A DNA stretch of 64,000 nucleotides, from positions 992,001-1,056,000 of the forward strand of contig NZ_VFVR01000001.1 in the NCBI RefSeq assembly GCF_006442205.1, written 5' to 3'. The stretch comes from Mesorhizobium sp. B2-3-12 (GTDB lineage Bacteria; Pseudomonadota; Alphaproteobacteria; Rhizobiales; Rhizobiaceae). The translations under genes were made by a program, and so were the position numbers. Below the pieces are notes generated by a model. That model was not told the origin of the DNA. It did not search any database and saw only the letters and a program-made list of their open reading frames with translations. Numbering within the stretch: position 1 is the first letter of the stretch; every line of letters starts with the position of its first letter. Positions 34,133-42,453 of the stretch are shown here, piece by piece.

Positions 34133-35152
34133 TCAGCCCCTTGCGGCGTTCTTCTGCAGCAAAGCGTGCAGGATGAGCATGGCGAGGATGATGAGGCCGA
34201 CGAAGATGTTGTAGGCGAGCCCCGGCACGCCGATCAGCACGATGCCGTTGCGGATGGCGCGCAGCATCAGCGCGCCGACGATGGTGCCGAGGATGGTGCC
34301 GCGTCCGCCGGTCAGCGCCGTGCCGCCGACCACCACCATGGCGATCACCTCCAGCTCGTAGCCTGTGCCGGCCACCGGCGAGGCAGCCGAGATGCGGAAG
34401 GCGCTGATCATGCCGGCTAGGCCGGCGAGCACCGAGGTCGCGATGAACAGCCAGATCTTGACGCTATCGGCCGGCACGCCGCGCGCCACCGCCGCGTTGC
34501 GATTGGAACCGATGGCGCTGATCCAGTTGCCGAGCTTGGCGTAGCGCAGGATGTAGATGGCAAACAGCGAAAGGCCGATGAACCACCACAGCGAGGTGTA
34601 GAAGCGGAACGAACCGATGTTGAAGCTGCCCGCCAGCAGTGTCACGAAAAACCCAGGCTGGTCCCAGGATTTCAGCGGAAACCCCTGCGTGATATAAAGC
34701 GCTGCCCCGCGCACGACGAGCAGCATCGACAGTGTCACCAGGAAGGACGAGATGCCGATCTTGGTGACGATCAGCCCGTTGATCGCGCCGATCGCGATGC
34801 ACAGCATAAGCCCGGCCAGCAACGCGACCCCGATATCGACGCCACCATTCTGCACCAGCAGCATCACAACCACCGGCGCCAGTCCAAACACCGCACCAAC
34901 GGAAAGATCGAATTCGCCTGCCGTCAGAAGCAGCGTCATGCCGAGCGCGATGATGCCGAGTTCGGGCAGGAACGCCATCATGTTGGAGATGTTGAGCGGC
35001 GACAGGAAATTGGCGTCGGCGACAGCAAACACCGCCAGCAATACAATGAGGATGACGAAGGAGGAGAATTGCGGCGAGCGCAACAGGCGGGACCTGCCTC
35101 TCGCCCCCAGCGCGTCGTCTTCTGCGGCAATTGTCATGACTGCTTGGACCAT
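34133..35152 (-). CDS. Sugar/inositol-type ABC permease (RbsC family)
   Basis: This 339-residue CUT2 permease has LTAGEFDLSVGAV near residue 80 and VVVGGTALTGGRGT near residue 275, and about ten spans. It forms an importer with the neighbouring ATPase and the binding protein. The Glu in AGEFDLSVG (instead of Gly-Ile-Asp) marks a subgroup I associate with inositol and rhizopine-type importers, though that link is from memory. The start is ATG 35152 or 35137, both with weak ribosome sites. Confidence 0.88.
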   Translation of the reverse strand: MVQAVMTIAAEDDALGARGRSRLLRSPQFSSFVILIVLLAVFAVADANFLSPLNISNMMAFLPELGIIALGMTLLLTAGEFDLSVGAVFGLAPVVVMLLVQNGGVDIGVALLAGLMLCIAIGAINGLIVTKIGISSFLVTLSMLLVVRGAALYITQGFPLKSWDQPGFFVTLLAGSFNIGSFRFYTSLWWFIGLSLFAIYILRYAKLGNWISAIGSNRNAAVARGVPADSVKIWLFIATSVLAGLAGMISAFRISAASPVAGTGYELEVIAMVVVGGTALTGGRGTILGTIVGALMLRAIRNGIVLIGVPGLAYNIFVGLIILAMLILHALLQKNAARG

Positions 35153-35194
35153 GCTTGAAAAGACGCCCGCCGCTTTCGGCGGGCGCCGGTTTTC

Positions 35195-36139
35195 TCACTT
35201 CTTGTCGTAGAGCTTCAGGATCGGGTCGACGCTGGAGGCGTCGTAGAGACCGAACGTGTGGATGTCGTAGCCGATCGGTTCGCCGGAGGCGGCAAGCCCG
35301 AGCAGTGCCACCGGCATGAAGCCCTGCGCCGACGGGTACTGCCAGGCGGCTGCGTTGACGAAGCCATCCTTGACGGCTTGCGCGGTCTCCTTGGAATTGC
35401 CCCAGCCGACGACGGGAATCTTGCCCGCCGGCACGCCGGCGCCGTCGAAGACGCGCTTGACGCTGGCCGCCACGGAATCGCCGAGCGCGATGATCGCCGG
35501 CGGATTGTTGGCGACCATGTAGTCGGTCATCTTGGCGATGATGCCGGCCGGATCGGTGCCGCAATCGACCACGTCATATTTGATGTCAAGCGGATCGAAA
35601 ACGCTGGCAATGCCCTCGGTCTCGAGCTGCTGGTAGCTGGCGCCGGGCACCTCGACCGGCAGGAACACCTTGTCGCCCTGCTTCACCATCTTGTGGTCGA
35701 CGAGGTATTTCGCCCAGATGGCGCCCGCTTCCTTGAGATCGGCCCCGACATAGGCCTGGCGCCCTGTCGCCGGATCGTCGGTGTTGAAGAACACGATCGG
35801 GATGCCGGCCGCCTTGGCCGCCTTGACCTCCTCCGTCCACAGGCCCGGCTGTGCCGAGGTGGTGGCGATACCGTCGGGCTTGGCGGCAAGCCCCGAGTTG
35901 AAGGCTTCCTTCTGTGCCGCCATGTCGCCGCCGCTGAAGGAGATCTTGCAGGTCACCTTGAGCTGGTCGCAGGCCTTGGTCGCGCCGGCATTCCAGTCGA
36001 TCCAGAACGCATCCGACGGGCCGCCATGCGACAAGAGATAAAAGGTCTTCTGGCCGTCCTGCGCCTGCGCAGCCGTGCCAAGGACGACGCCGGCGAGCAC
36101 TGTCGCCGCGGCAGCCAGTTTCCAAGTGAATTTCAACAT
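35195..36139 (-). CDS. Periplasmic sugar-binding protein (MocB/RbsB-like)
   Basis: This 314-residue protein has a signal peptide (MLKFTWKLAAAATVLAG, cleavage after AAQA) and the type-I periplasmic binding fold: KTFYLLSHGGPSDAFW, GIPIVFFNTDD, AIIALGDSVAAS and IPVVGWGNS. In rhizopine operons MocB is a protein of this kind. Genes for a TIM-barrel isomerase and a MocA-family dehydrogenase precede it in the same operon. The ATG at 36139 follows GGGAGGAAAGA. Confidence 0.88.
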   Translation of the reverse strand: MLKFTWKLAAAATVLAGVVLGTAAQAQDGQKTFYLLSHGGPSDAFWIDWNAGATKACDQLKVTCKISFSGGDMAAQKEAFNSGLAAKPDGIATTSAQPGLWTEEVKAAKAAGIPIVFFNTDDPATGRQAYVGADLKEAGAIWAKYLVDHKMVKQGDKVFLPVEVPGASYQQLETEGIASVFDPLDIKYDVVDCGTDPAGIIAKMTDYMVANNPPAIIALGDSVAASVKRVFDGAGVPAGKIPVVGWGNSKETAQAVKDGFVNAAAWQYPSAQGFMPVALLGLAASGEPIGYDIHTFGLYDASSVDPILKLYDKK

Positions 36140-36195
36140 TCTTTCCTCCCTTGTTTGAAGCCGCGCCGCCATGCACCGGGCGGCGCGGCCAGCGG

Positions 36196-37110
36196 TCACA
36201 GGCCGTTGGCGCGGAACTTCCCGTCGAGGAATGTCTTGGCGCGCGGCACGTCGTCCTCCGACAGATGCTCAATGATCACCGGGATGTTCGGATGCTTTTC
36301 GGCGAGACGCTGCAGATAGAGGTCGTAGTTCAGCGAACCGAGGCCAGGCGCCGGCAGCTCGATCTCGCCAACGCCGCGGAAGGTGTGGCTTTCCATCGCG
36401 TCGGCGTCGCCGATATCGGCATGCTTCTCCGACTTGTCGTCGCCCGAGCGCTTGACGTCCTTGGCGTGCGCTATTCTGATCTTGTCGGTCAGCGTGTCGA
36501 ACACCTGGTTCAGGATCTGGTCCATCCGGTCGATATTGTGGGTCTCGAAGTAGTTGGTCGGATCCATCAGCAGGCCGAGGCCGGGATGGTCGACCTGCGC
36601 GAACATCCTGACCGTCTCCTCGACCGAGCCGACGACGTTGTTGACATAGGTTTCGAGCAGGAAGACCGAGCCGTGGTCGTAGGCCGTCTGGGCGAGGTCG
36701 GCGATCACCTTGCGGCATTCCTCGAACCCTTCCTCGGTCTTGTTCTTGGGGTGATGCACCCAGTCCGATTCGGTGTTGTAGGTGCCGGTTTCCGAGATCA
36801 CGTAGGGCGAGCCGAAATGACGGGCGTTGCGGATGATCTCCTTGAGATAGCCGACGCGCTTGTCGCGCTCGGCTTTGTCGGGATGGATGATGTTGGTATA
36901 GCCCGACACGCAGCAGACCGGCAGGTTGTGGTCACGGAAGACGTCGCGCACGGTCTTGGCCTTGTCCTTGGTGATCTGGCCGGCCGAAAGGTCGACATCC
37001 CTGAAATGCAGGTCGAGCTGCACCGTGTTGAAACCGAGCCCGCGGATCTTCTTCGCCGTCTCTTCGAGGCCGTACGGGAAATAGCCCGTGAAAATACCTG
37101 CCTGCATCAT
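36196..37110 (-). CDS. Sugar phosphate isomerase/epimerase, xylose-isomerase-like TIM barrel (MocC/IolE-like)
   Basis: This 304-residue AP-endonuclease-2 family TIM barrel has metal-site segments visible as VFLLETYVNN (Glu), GLLMDPTNYFE (Asp), RIAHAKDVKR (His/Asp) and IPVIIEHLSED (Glu). Members epimerise keto-sugars or dehydrate keto-inositols; MocC and IolE belong here. The ATG at 37110 follows GGGAGGAATTCACACC. It works in series with the oxidoreductase encoded just upstream. Confidence 0.87.
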   Translation of the reverse strand: MMQAGIFTGYFPYGLEETAKKIRGLGFNTVQLDLHFRDVDLSAGQITKDKAKTVRDVFRDHNLPVCCVSGYTNIIHPDKAERDKRVGYLKEIIRNARHFGSPYVISETGTYNTESDWVHHPKNKTEEGFEECRKVIADLAQTAYDHGSVFLLETYVNNVVGSVEETVRMFAQVDHPGLGLLMDPTNYFETHNIDRMDQILNQVFDTLTDKIRIAHAKDVKRSGDDKSEKHADIGDADAMESHTFRGVGEIELPAPGLGSLNYDLYLQRLAEKHPNIPVIIEHLSEDDVPRAKTFLDGKFRANGL

Positions 37111-37165
37111 GGTGTGAATTCCTCCCAGTAAGCGATTCAGTTGTCTGGTGTTTCGGTTGCGGTGA

Positions 37166-38251
37166 TCAGATAGCGATTTCGGAAAGCTTGACGGTGCGGC
37201 CCGATGCCATCGAGCGATAGCCCGCTTCCACCAGCGCCATGGTCTTGACGTTGTCGGCGACGGTGAGCGCCGGCGGCGTGCCGGTCTTCACCGCATGCTG
37301 CAACTGCTCCATCACCCCGATGAAGGCATGCGGGAACCACATCGTCTCCCAGCTCGGGCTGATCCACTCGCCACCGGTCGTCTCCGCCGAGGCGTAAGTC
37401 AGTGTCGAAGCGGCACCCGTCGGCCAGCCGATCGTGCCCTTGGCGACGCCCTTGGTGCCGTCGACACGCCAGTTGATGTGCTGGTCGTCGCGATAGCCCT
37501 CCTGGCGCGGTCCGGACCAGACGTCCTCCAGCGACAGGGCGAGCACCCCCGAGGGGAAACGCAACGTCGACACGGTGATGCCGTCGGAATGGTCGAATGT
37601 GGTGCGCGGATCCTTGCGCGTCAGCGTCGTGATCTCGTCGGGATCGCCGAACAGGAAGCGCAGCACGTCGAGGTGATGCACGCTCATATTGGCGAGCGTC
37701 AGCCGGTCGTAGCCTTGGAGGAACGTCTGCCAGTGCGGGATGGCGTGCATGTCGATCTGCGCGAAGACGATGTCGCCCAGCGCGCCGCTGTCGATGATCT
37801 GCTTCAGCACGCGCATCGACTGGTCGTAGCGCATGTTCTGGTTGACCGAGAGGATCTTGCCGGCCTTTGCCGCCTCGTCGCGCAGCTTGACCGCCTCGTC
37901 GACCGACAACGCCAAAGGCTTCTGGGCCAGGATCCCCTTGATGTGCTTTTGCTTCAATGCATGCCGGATCAGCGCCGGCTGCTGGTCAGGCGGAAAAGCA
38001 AGGTCGATGATCTCGACATTTGCGTCCTCGATCAGCTGTTCGGGCGTGTCGTGGACGGTCGGAATGCTCCAACGGTCGGCGACCTTTTGCGCATTCGCCT
38101 TTGTGCGCGAAGCGATCGCCACCACCGGTAAGCCTGCTTCGTGATAGGCGGCCAGATGGCACTCGGCCATGATCATGCCGGCGCCGACGCAGCCGATCCT
38201 GTATTCCTTCGTGCGGACCTTCACGTCCGGCTCGAAGCCCTTGCCTGTCAT
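37166..38251 (-). CDS. Gfo/Idh/MocA-family oxidoreductase
   Basis: This 361-residue NAD(P)-dependent dehydrogenase has an N-terminal Rossmann motif GCVGAGMIMAECHL (about residue 20) and the cofactor/catalytic Lys-Pro motif ILAQKPLAL (about residue 98). The substrate-side HHLDVLRFLFG near residue 185 carries the expected catalytic His. The family includes inositol and inosamine dehydrogenases (IolG, MocA). The ATG at 38251 follows GGGAGGAAGGC. It is the likely first catabolic step after uptake by one of the two importers in this run. Confidence 0.9.
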   Translation of the reverse strand: MTGKGFEPDVKVRTKEYRIGCVGAGMIMAECHLAAYHEAGLPVVAIASRTKANAQKVADRWSIPTVHDTPEQLIEDANVEIIDLAFPPDQQPALIRHALKQKHIKGILAQKPLALSVDEAVKLRDEAAKAGKILSVNQNMRYDQSMRVLKQIIDSGALGDIVFAQIDMHAIPHWQTFLQGYDRLTLANMSVHHLDVLRFLFGDPDEITTLTRKDPRTTFDHSDGITVSTLRFPSGVLALSLEDVWSGPRQEGYRDDQHINWRVDGTKGVAKGTIGWPTGAASTLTYASAETTGGEWISPSWETMWFPHAFIGVMEQLQHAVKTGTPPALTVADNVKTMALVEAGYRSMASGRTVKLSEIAI

Positions 38252-38286
38252 GCCTTCCTCCCGAAATTCTGTCCTCGCGGCCGCAT

Positions 38287-39363
38287 TCATCTTGCCAACG
38301 CGCCTCCGCCCTGTCCGAAATAATGCACGCGTGCCGGCTCGCAGGATATCGCCACCATCGCGTCGGGCCTGATATCGGGCTGGCCGCGCAGCAGCGCCTT
38401 CAGCCGCGCCTGCCCGGCGGCGAGCGTTACCACGGTATAGCCGCCAAGCGGCTCGACCTCGAACACTCGCGCCGGGCGGCCCGAGCCGCCATCCGCCGTC
38501 CCTTTGTCGTTCCAGGGTCTGACCTTGATGTCCTCCGGCCTCAGCCCGATCTCGAGTGCGTCGGCCGGAGCCGCGCGGTCGGCGATGCTGAGCGCGCCTT
38601 CGGCGGCTTCGACGCCGCCCTCGCCGCGAACGGATTTGAGGATGTTCATGACAGGCGAACCCAGCAGCCGCGCCACGTAGGTGCTGGTTGGACGGTCATA
38701 GATTTCGGCCGGCGCGCCGATCTGCCTGATCCTGCCACTCTCCAGTATGGCGATACGGTCGGCGATCGACATCGCCTCTTCCTGATCGTGGGTGACATAG
38801 ATCAACGTCTTGCCGAGCTCGCGCTGGATGCGCTTCAGCTCGACGCGTGTCTCCTCGCGCAGCCGCGCGTCGAGCGCCGAGATCGGGTCGTCCATCAGAT
38901 AGGCATTGGGGTCGCGCACCAGCGCGCGTGCGATCGCCACGCGCTGCCGCTCGCCGCCCGAAAGCTGCGCCGGCGGCTTGTGCAGGATATGACCGATATG
39001 CAGCTTGGCCGCGACATCGGCGACGCGCCTTTCCATATCGGCTTCGGCGACCCGGCGCTCGACCAGCGGGAAGCGGACATTGTCGAGCGCGCTCATATGC
39101 GGGAACAGCGCCAGGTTCTGGAACACCATCGCCACGTTGCGTTCGGCCGGCGAAACAGCATTGACCGGCTTGCCGCCGATGAGGATTTCGCCGGAATCAG
39201 GCATCTCCAGCCCCAGCACCAGCCGCAGGATCGTCGACTTGCCCGACAGCGGCGGCCCGAAGAAGCAGAAGAACTCGTTGTCGTTGACGGTGAACGAGGC
39301 GTCGTCGACGGCAAGCGTGCCGCCATAGCGCTTCGTGACATTGCGGAAGACGATATCAGCCAT
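38287..39363 (-). CDS. CUT1 ABC ATPase with Walker B Glu-to-Asp change (GlpS-like partner)
   Basis: This 358-residue MalK-type ATPase has an unusual P-loop, GPPLSGKST (still a legal GxxxxGKST), and a canonical signature LSGGERQRVAIAR. Walker B is YLMDDPISALD, where the catalytic Glu after the Asp is replaced by Asp. The H-loop YVTHDQEEAM and a C-terminal TOBE-like region are present. It sits behind a second, different ATPase gene whose signature is degenerate. The two together would make one competent and one crippled ATP site. Rhizobial glycerol importers (GlpS/GlpT) also use two unlike ATPases, by my recollection. Confidence 0.88.
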   Translation of the reverse strand: MADIVFRNVTKRYGGTLAVDDASFTVNDNEFFCFFGPPLSGKSTILRLVLGLEMPDSGEILIGGKPVNAVSPAERNVAMVFQNLALFPHMSALDNVRFPLVERRVAEADMERRVADVAAKLHIGHILHKPPAQLSGGERQRVAIARALVRDPNAYLMDDPISALDARLREETRVELKRIQRELGKTLIYVTHDQEEAMSIADRIAILESGRIRQIGAPAEIYDRPTSTYVARLLGSPVMNILKSVRGEGGVEAAEGALSIADRAAPADALEIGLRPEDIKVRPWNDKGTADGGSGRPARVFEVEPLGGYTVVTLAAGQARLKALLRGQPDIRPDAMVAISCEPARVHYFGQGGGALAR

Positions 39364-39366
39364 GGC

Positions 39367-40458
39367 TCAACCCGCCCTCATCGCAAGACCGCTGGCGGCG
39401 TCGAAAATGCGCACCGATGACGCCGCGGGCGCGACGATTGCGGTTTGCCCGATCGACAAGCCGACATCATTGTCGAACACCGCTTTCACGGCGCCCTCGC
39501 CCTGGCCGAGATGAACGATGGTGCGCGCGCCGATGCGTTCGACGAAGGTGACAGGCATGGCAAGCCCGCGCCCGTCCTGCGCCAGGGCCACCTGTTCCGG
39601 CCGGAAGCCGTAGAGCACCTCGCCGCGCGCACCGCGCAGGCTGGCCGCCAGCTCATCCGGCAATGGCGGCGTGACGCCCAGCGGGCCAAGATCGACGACC
39701 AGCCCGCGATCGCTCTCCGCCGGCTTGCCCTTGAGCAGGTTCATGCCCGGCGCGCCGATGAAGCGGGCGACGAAGACATTGGCCGGGTTGTTGTAGACTT
39801 CGAGCGGCGTGCCGACCTGCTGCAGCACGCCATGGTCCATGACCGCGATGCGGTCGGCCATGGTCATGGCCTCGAGCTGGTCGTGGGTGACGTAGACCAT
39901 GGTCTGCTTGAACTGGCGCTGCAGCTGTTTCAGCTCCGTGCGCATGACCGCCCGGAAGGCCGCGTCGACATTGGACAGCGGCTCGTCGAGCAGGAAGATC
40001 GCCGGCTCCATGATCGCCGAGCGGCCGATCGCCACGCGCTGCAGGATATTGACCGACAGCCGGTCGGCCTTGCGGTCGAGCAGCGTCGAAAGCTGCAGCA
40101 GTTCTGCGATCGCACCGACGCGTCGGTCGATCTCGGCCTTGGCAGCGCCCCGCATCCTCGGCCCGTAGGCAAGGTTCTGGCGCACCGTCATATGGGTGAA
40201 GATGGCATAGTTCTGGAACACGAAGCCGACGCCGCGCCGGCCCATCGGCACGCCGGCCATGTCGCGCTCGCCGAACAGGATCTTGCCGCTGGTCGGCTCC
40301 TCCATCCCGGCGATCATGTTCATGGTCGTCGACTTGCCGCAACCCGATGGCCCGAGCAGCGCCATGAACTCGCCGTCCGATATGTCGAGGTCCATGGTTT
40401 TCAGCGCCGTGAAGTCGCCGAATGTCTTGGTGAGGTGGATGAGCTGGATCGCGCTCAT
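39367..40458 (-). CDS. CUT1 ABC ATPase with degenerate signature motif (GlpT-like partner)
   Basis: This 363-residue MalK-type ATPase has Walker A GPSGCGKST, Walker B IFLLDEPLSNVD with the catalytic Glu kept, and H-loop YVTHDQLEAM. The ABC signature reads LSVNILQRVAIGR in place of LSGGQ-QRVAIAR. The codons (CTG TCG GTC AAT ATC CTG) rule out a misread. It overlaps the permease gene by four bases and lies three bases from the second ATPase. A heterodimer with that partner is strongly suggested. Confidence 0.88.
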   Translation of the reverse strand: MSAIQLIHLTKTFGDFTALKTMDLDISDGEFMALLGPSGCGKSTTMNMIAGMEEPTSGKILFGERDMAGVPMGRRGVGFVFQNYAIFTHMTVRQNLAYGPRMRGAAKAEIDRRVGAIAELLQLSTLLDRKADRLSVNILQRVAIGRSAIMEPAIFLLDEPLSNVDAAFRAVMRTELKQLQRQFKQTMVYVTHDQLEAMTMADRIAVMDHGVLQQVGTPLEVYNNPANVFVARFIGAPGMNLLKGKPAESDRGLVVDLGPLGVTPPLPDELAASLRGARGEVLYGFRPEQVALAQDGRGLAMPVTFVERIGARTIVHLGQGEGAVKAVFDNDVGLSIGQTAIVAPAASSVRIFDAASGLAMRAG

Positions 40459-41414
40459 GCCGCAACCTCACGGGTCCCCGCCATGCGCTTCATGGCGAAC
40501 ACCGCGACGATGGAGAGCACCACCAGGATGGCCAACGCGATCGCCGCCACATAGCCCCAGATCAGGTCCTGCGTGGTGACCTTGTAGATGTAGACGGAGA
40601 TCGTTTCCGTGGCGACGCCGGGGCCGCCGCCAGTCATGATGTAGAGCGTGTCGAAGATCTTGAAGTTCTCGATCACCCGGATCGCCAGCGCGATGATGAT
40701 GATGGTCTTCATCTTCGGCAGCACGATGGTGGTAAAGCGCTGCCAGGGATTGGCGCCGAGTAGCGTCGCCGCCTTGATCTGGTCCTGCGGCACGCCAACC
40801 AGGCCGGCCAGCAGGATGAGGAACATCAACGGTGTCCACTGCCAGATATCGGCGATCATCACCGCGATCAGCGCCAGCGTCGGGTCCGACAGCCAGGCGA
40901 TGGTGACCTGCGTGCCCGTGATTGCGGACAGGATGTCGTTCACCGGGCCGCCCGACTGGAACAGCATGAAGAACATGTAGCCGGCCACCGCCGGCACCAC
41001 CATCATCGGCATCAGCAGGATCGAATAGAAAATGCGCTTGCCCGGGAAATCGTCGGCGAACAGGGTCGCCAAGGCCAGGCCGAGCAGGAATTCCGCCGGC
41101 ACGCAGACGATCATGACGATGAACGTGCGCTTCAGCGCGCTCCAGAAGCGGCCGTCGGCGGCGAGATCGGTATAGTTGGCAAAGCTGTTCCACATCTCCC
41201 AGGCGTTCCACCAACCGAGGCCCGAAAGCGGCGACCAGTCGGTGACGCTGATGTAGAGCTGCATCAGGAGTGGAAAGGCGGAGATGAACAGCACCAGGAT
41301 CTGCGCCGGCAAGGTCAGCCGAAAGCCGAGCCGCGCCCCCTCGTCGCGCGGGGCCGGTTTCGCACGCGCGACGCCCATTTCGTCCTCCGAAACAGCCACG
41401 GTCACCGTGCTCAT
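40455..41414 (-). CDS. ABC transporter permease (MalF family)
   Basis: This 319-residue, six-span permease has a long polar N terminus (about 40 residues) and an EAA loop around [19 protein letters not shown] near residue 225. The start at 41414 overlaps the MalG-type permease stop by four bases (ATGA). It is part of the two-ATPase importer. A longer open frame upstream (to 41582) lies inside the neighbouring gene and is not coding. Confidence 0.88.
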   Translation of the reverse strand: MSTVTVAVSEDEMGVARAKPAPRDEGARLGFRLTLPAQILVLFISAFPLLMQLYISVTDWSPLSGLGWWNAWEMWNSFANYTDLAADGRFWSALKRTFIVMIVCVPAEFLLGLALATLFADDFPGKRIFYSILLMPMMVVPAVAGYMFFMLFQSGGPVNDILSAITGTQVTIAWLSDPTLALIAVMIADIWQWTPLMFLILLAGLVGVPQDQIKAATLLGANPWQRFTTIVLPKMKTIIIIALAIRVIENFKIFDTLYIMTGGGPGVATETISVYIYKVTTQDLIWGYVAAIALAILVVLSIVAVFAMKRMAGTREVAA

Positions 41415-42271
41415 TGCTTGAGCGCCCCAAAAGTCAGCCCGCGCACCAGATGGCGCTGGATAGCGATGCCCATGATGACCGGCGGCACGGCGGCGATCAG
41501 CCCGAGCGCCGCCTTGGCGCCATAGAGCTGGCCGGTCATCGAGGACGACAACGAGGCCATGTAGACCGGAATGGTGACCCATTCGCGCGTCGTCAGAAGC
41601 AGCGCGATCAGATAGTCCGACCAGTTGAGGATGAAGACGAAGAGGGCAGCACTTGCGAGCGGCGCGCGCATCATCGGCAGCGTGATGCGGGTGAAGACGC
41701 GCAGCCGCGAACAGCCCTCGACGAGGGCAGCCTCCTCAATCTCGCGTGGCATGTCGTCGAAGAAGGTCTTCATCAGCCAGAAGGCGAACGGCAAGGTGAC
41801 GATGCCGTAGATCAGAGCCAGCCCCCACCAGCTGTCGGTGAAGTTGAGGAAGGCCCACATGATCATGACGGGGATCATGACGGCCATCGGCGGAAACAGC
41901 CGGAGCTGGATCAGCGCCAGCGGCAGGTTCTGTCCCGAGCCGAAGCGCGACAGGCCGTAAGCGGCGGCCGTGCCGGCCGACATGGCGATCGCGGTGCCGA
42001 ACACCGCCGACAGCAGCGACGACAGGATCGGCTTCAGCGCGGTGCGGTCGAGCGCGACGATCAGATTGTTGGTCGACTCGCCGAACACGAACTGGAAATT
42101 GCTGAGTGTCGGGTTCTTCGGCCACCATGTCAGGTCCGCGCCCGTCGCCGACCATTCGGCGATCGGCTTGAAGGCCATCGACACCATCCACAGGATCGGC
42201 ACCAGCGTCACCGCCATCGCCGCGAGGATCGCGGCGTAGCGGAATATCTCGAAGGGGATGGAACGCTTCAT
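41411..42271 (-). CDS. ABC transporter permease (MalG family)
   Basis: This 286-residue permease has six spans and an EAA loop [20 protein letters not shown] near residue 185. It is the second gene of the importer operon. Between it and the binding-protein gene lies a 180-base gap filled by a composite hairpin repeat, which may lower downstream expression relative to the binding protein. Confidence 0.9.
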   Translation of the reverse strand: MKRSIPFEIFRYAAILAAMAVTLVPILWMVSMAFKPIAEWSATGADLTWWPKNPTLSNFQFVFGESTNNLIVALDRTALKPILSSLLSAVFGTAIAMSAGTAAAYGLSRFGSGQNLPLALIQLRLFPPMAVMIPVMIMWAFLNFTDSWWGLALIYGIVTLPFAFWLMKTFFDDMPREIEEAALVEGCSRLRVFTRITLPMMRAPLASAALFVFILNWSDYLIALLLTTREWVTIPVYMASLSSSMTGQLYGAKAALGLIAAVPPVIMGIAIQRHLVRGLTFGALKQ

Positions 42272-42293
42272 CTGGCTGCTTTTGCTGGTGGCG

Positions 42294-42396
42294 TTAGATC
42301 AAGATGACATTTCGTTGAATCGTCATCCTGATCTAACTCTTTGTTGGAGCATGATCTTTCCCGAAAACCGGGTCCCACTTTTCGGGATCATGCTCT
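42294..42396. repeat. Composite rhizobial intergenic repeat, second copy of the two-hairpin plan
   Basis: Hairpin 1 (42294-42336) has arms TTAGATCAaGATGAC and GTCATCcTGATCTAA. Hairpin 2 (42347-42395) has arms GAGCATGATC and GATCATGCTC around a CCGAAAACCGGG/CACTTTTCGGG core. They are joined by CTCTTTGTTG, the reverse complement of the CAAAG-type linker of the element at 4999-5113. It lies between a binding-protein gene and its permeases, a position where such hairpins often stabilise the upstream message. Confidence 0.82.
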
Positions 42397-42453
42397 ATTG
42401 CGGAGGGGAAGAGCTTTCGCCCCTCCCCTCCGGCCCTGATCCAGGGAGACGGA

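Noticed and set aside
42294..42396. Rho-independent terminator
   Set aside because: Strong hairpins but no U-run after either; the same sequence family recurs elsewhere, so it is classified as a dispersed repeat.
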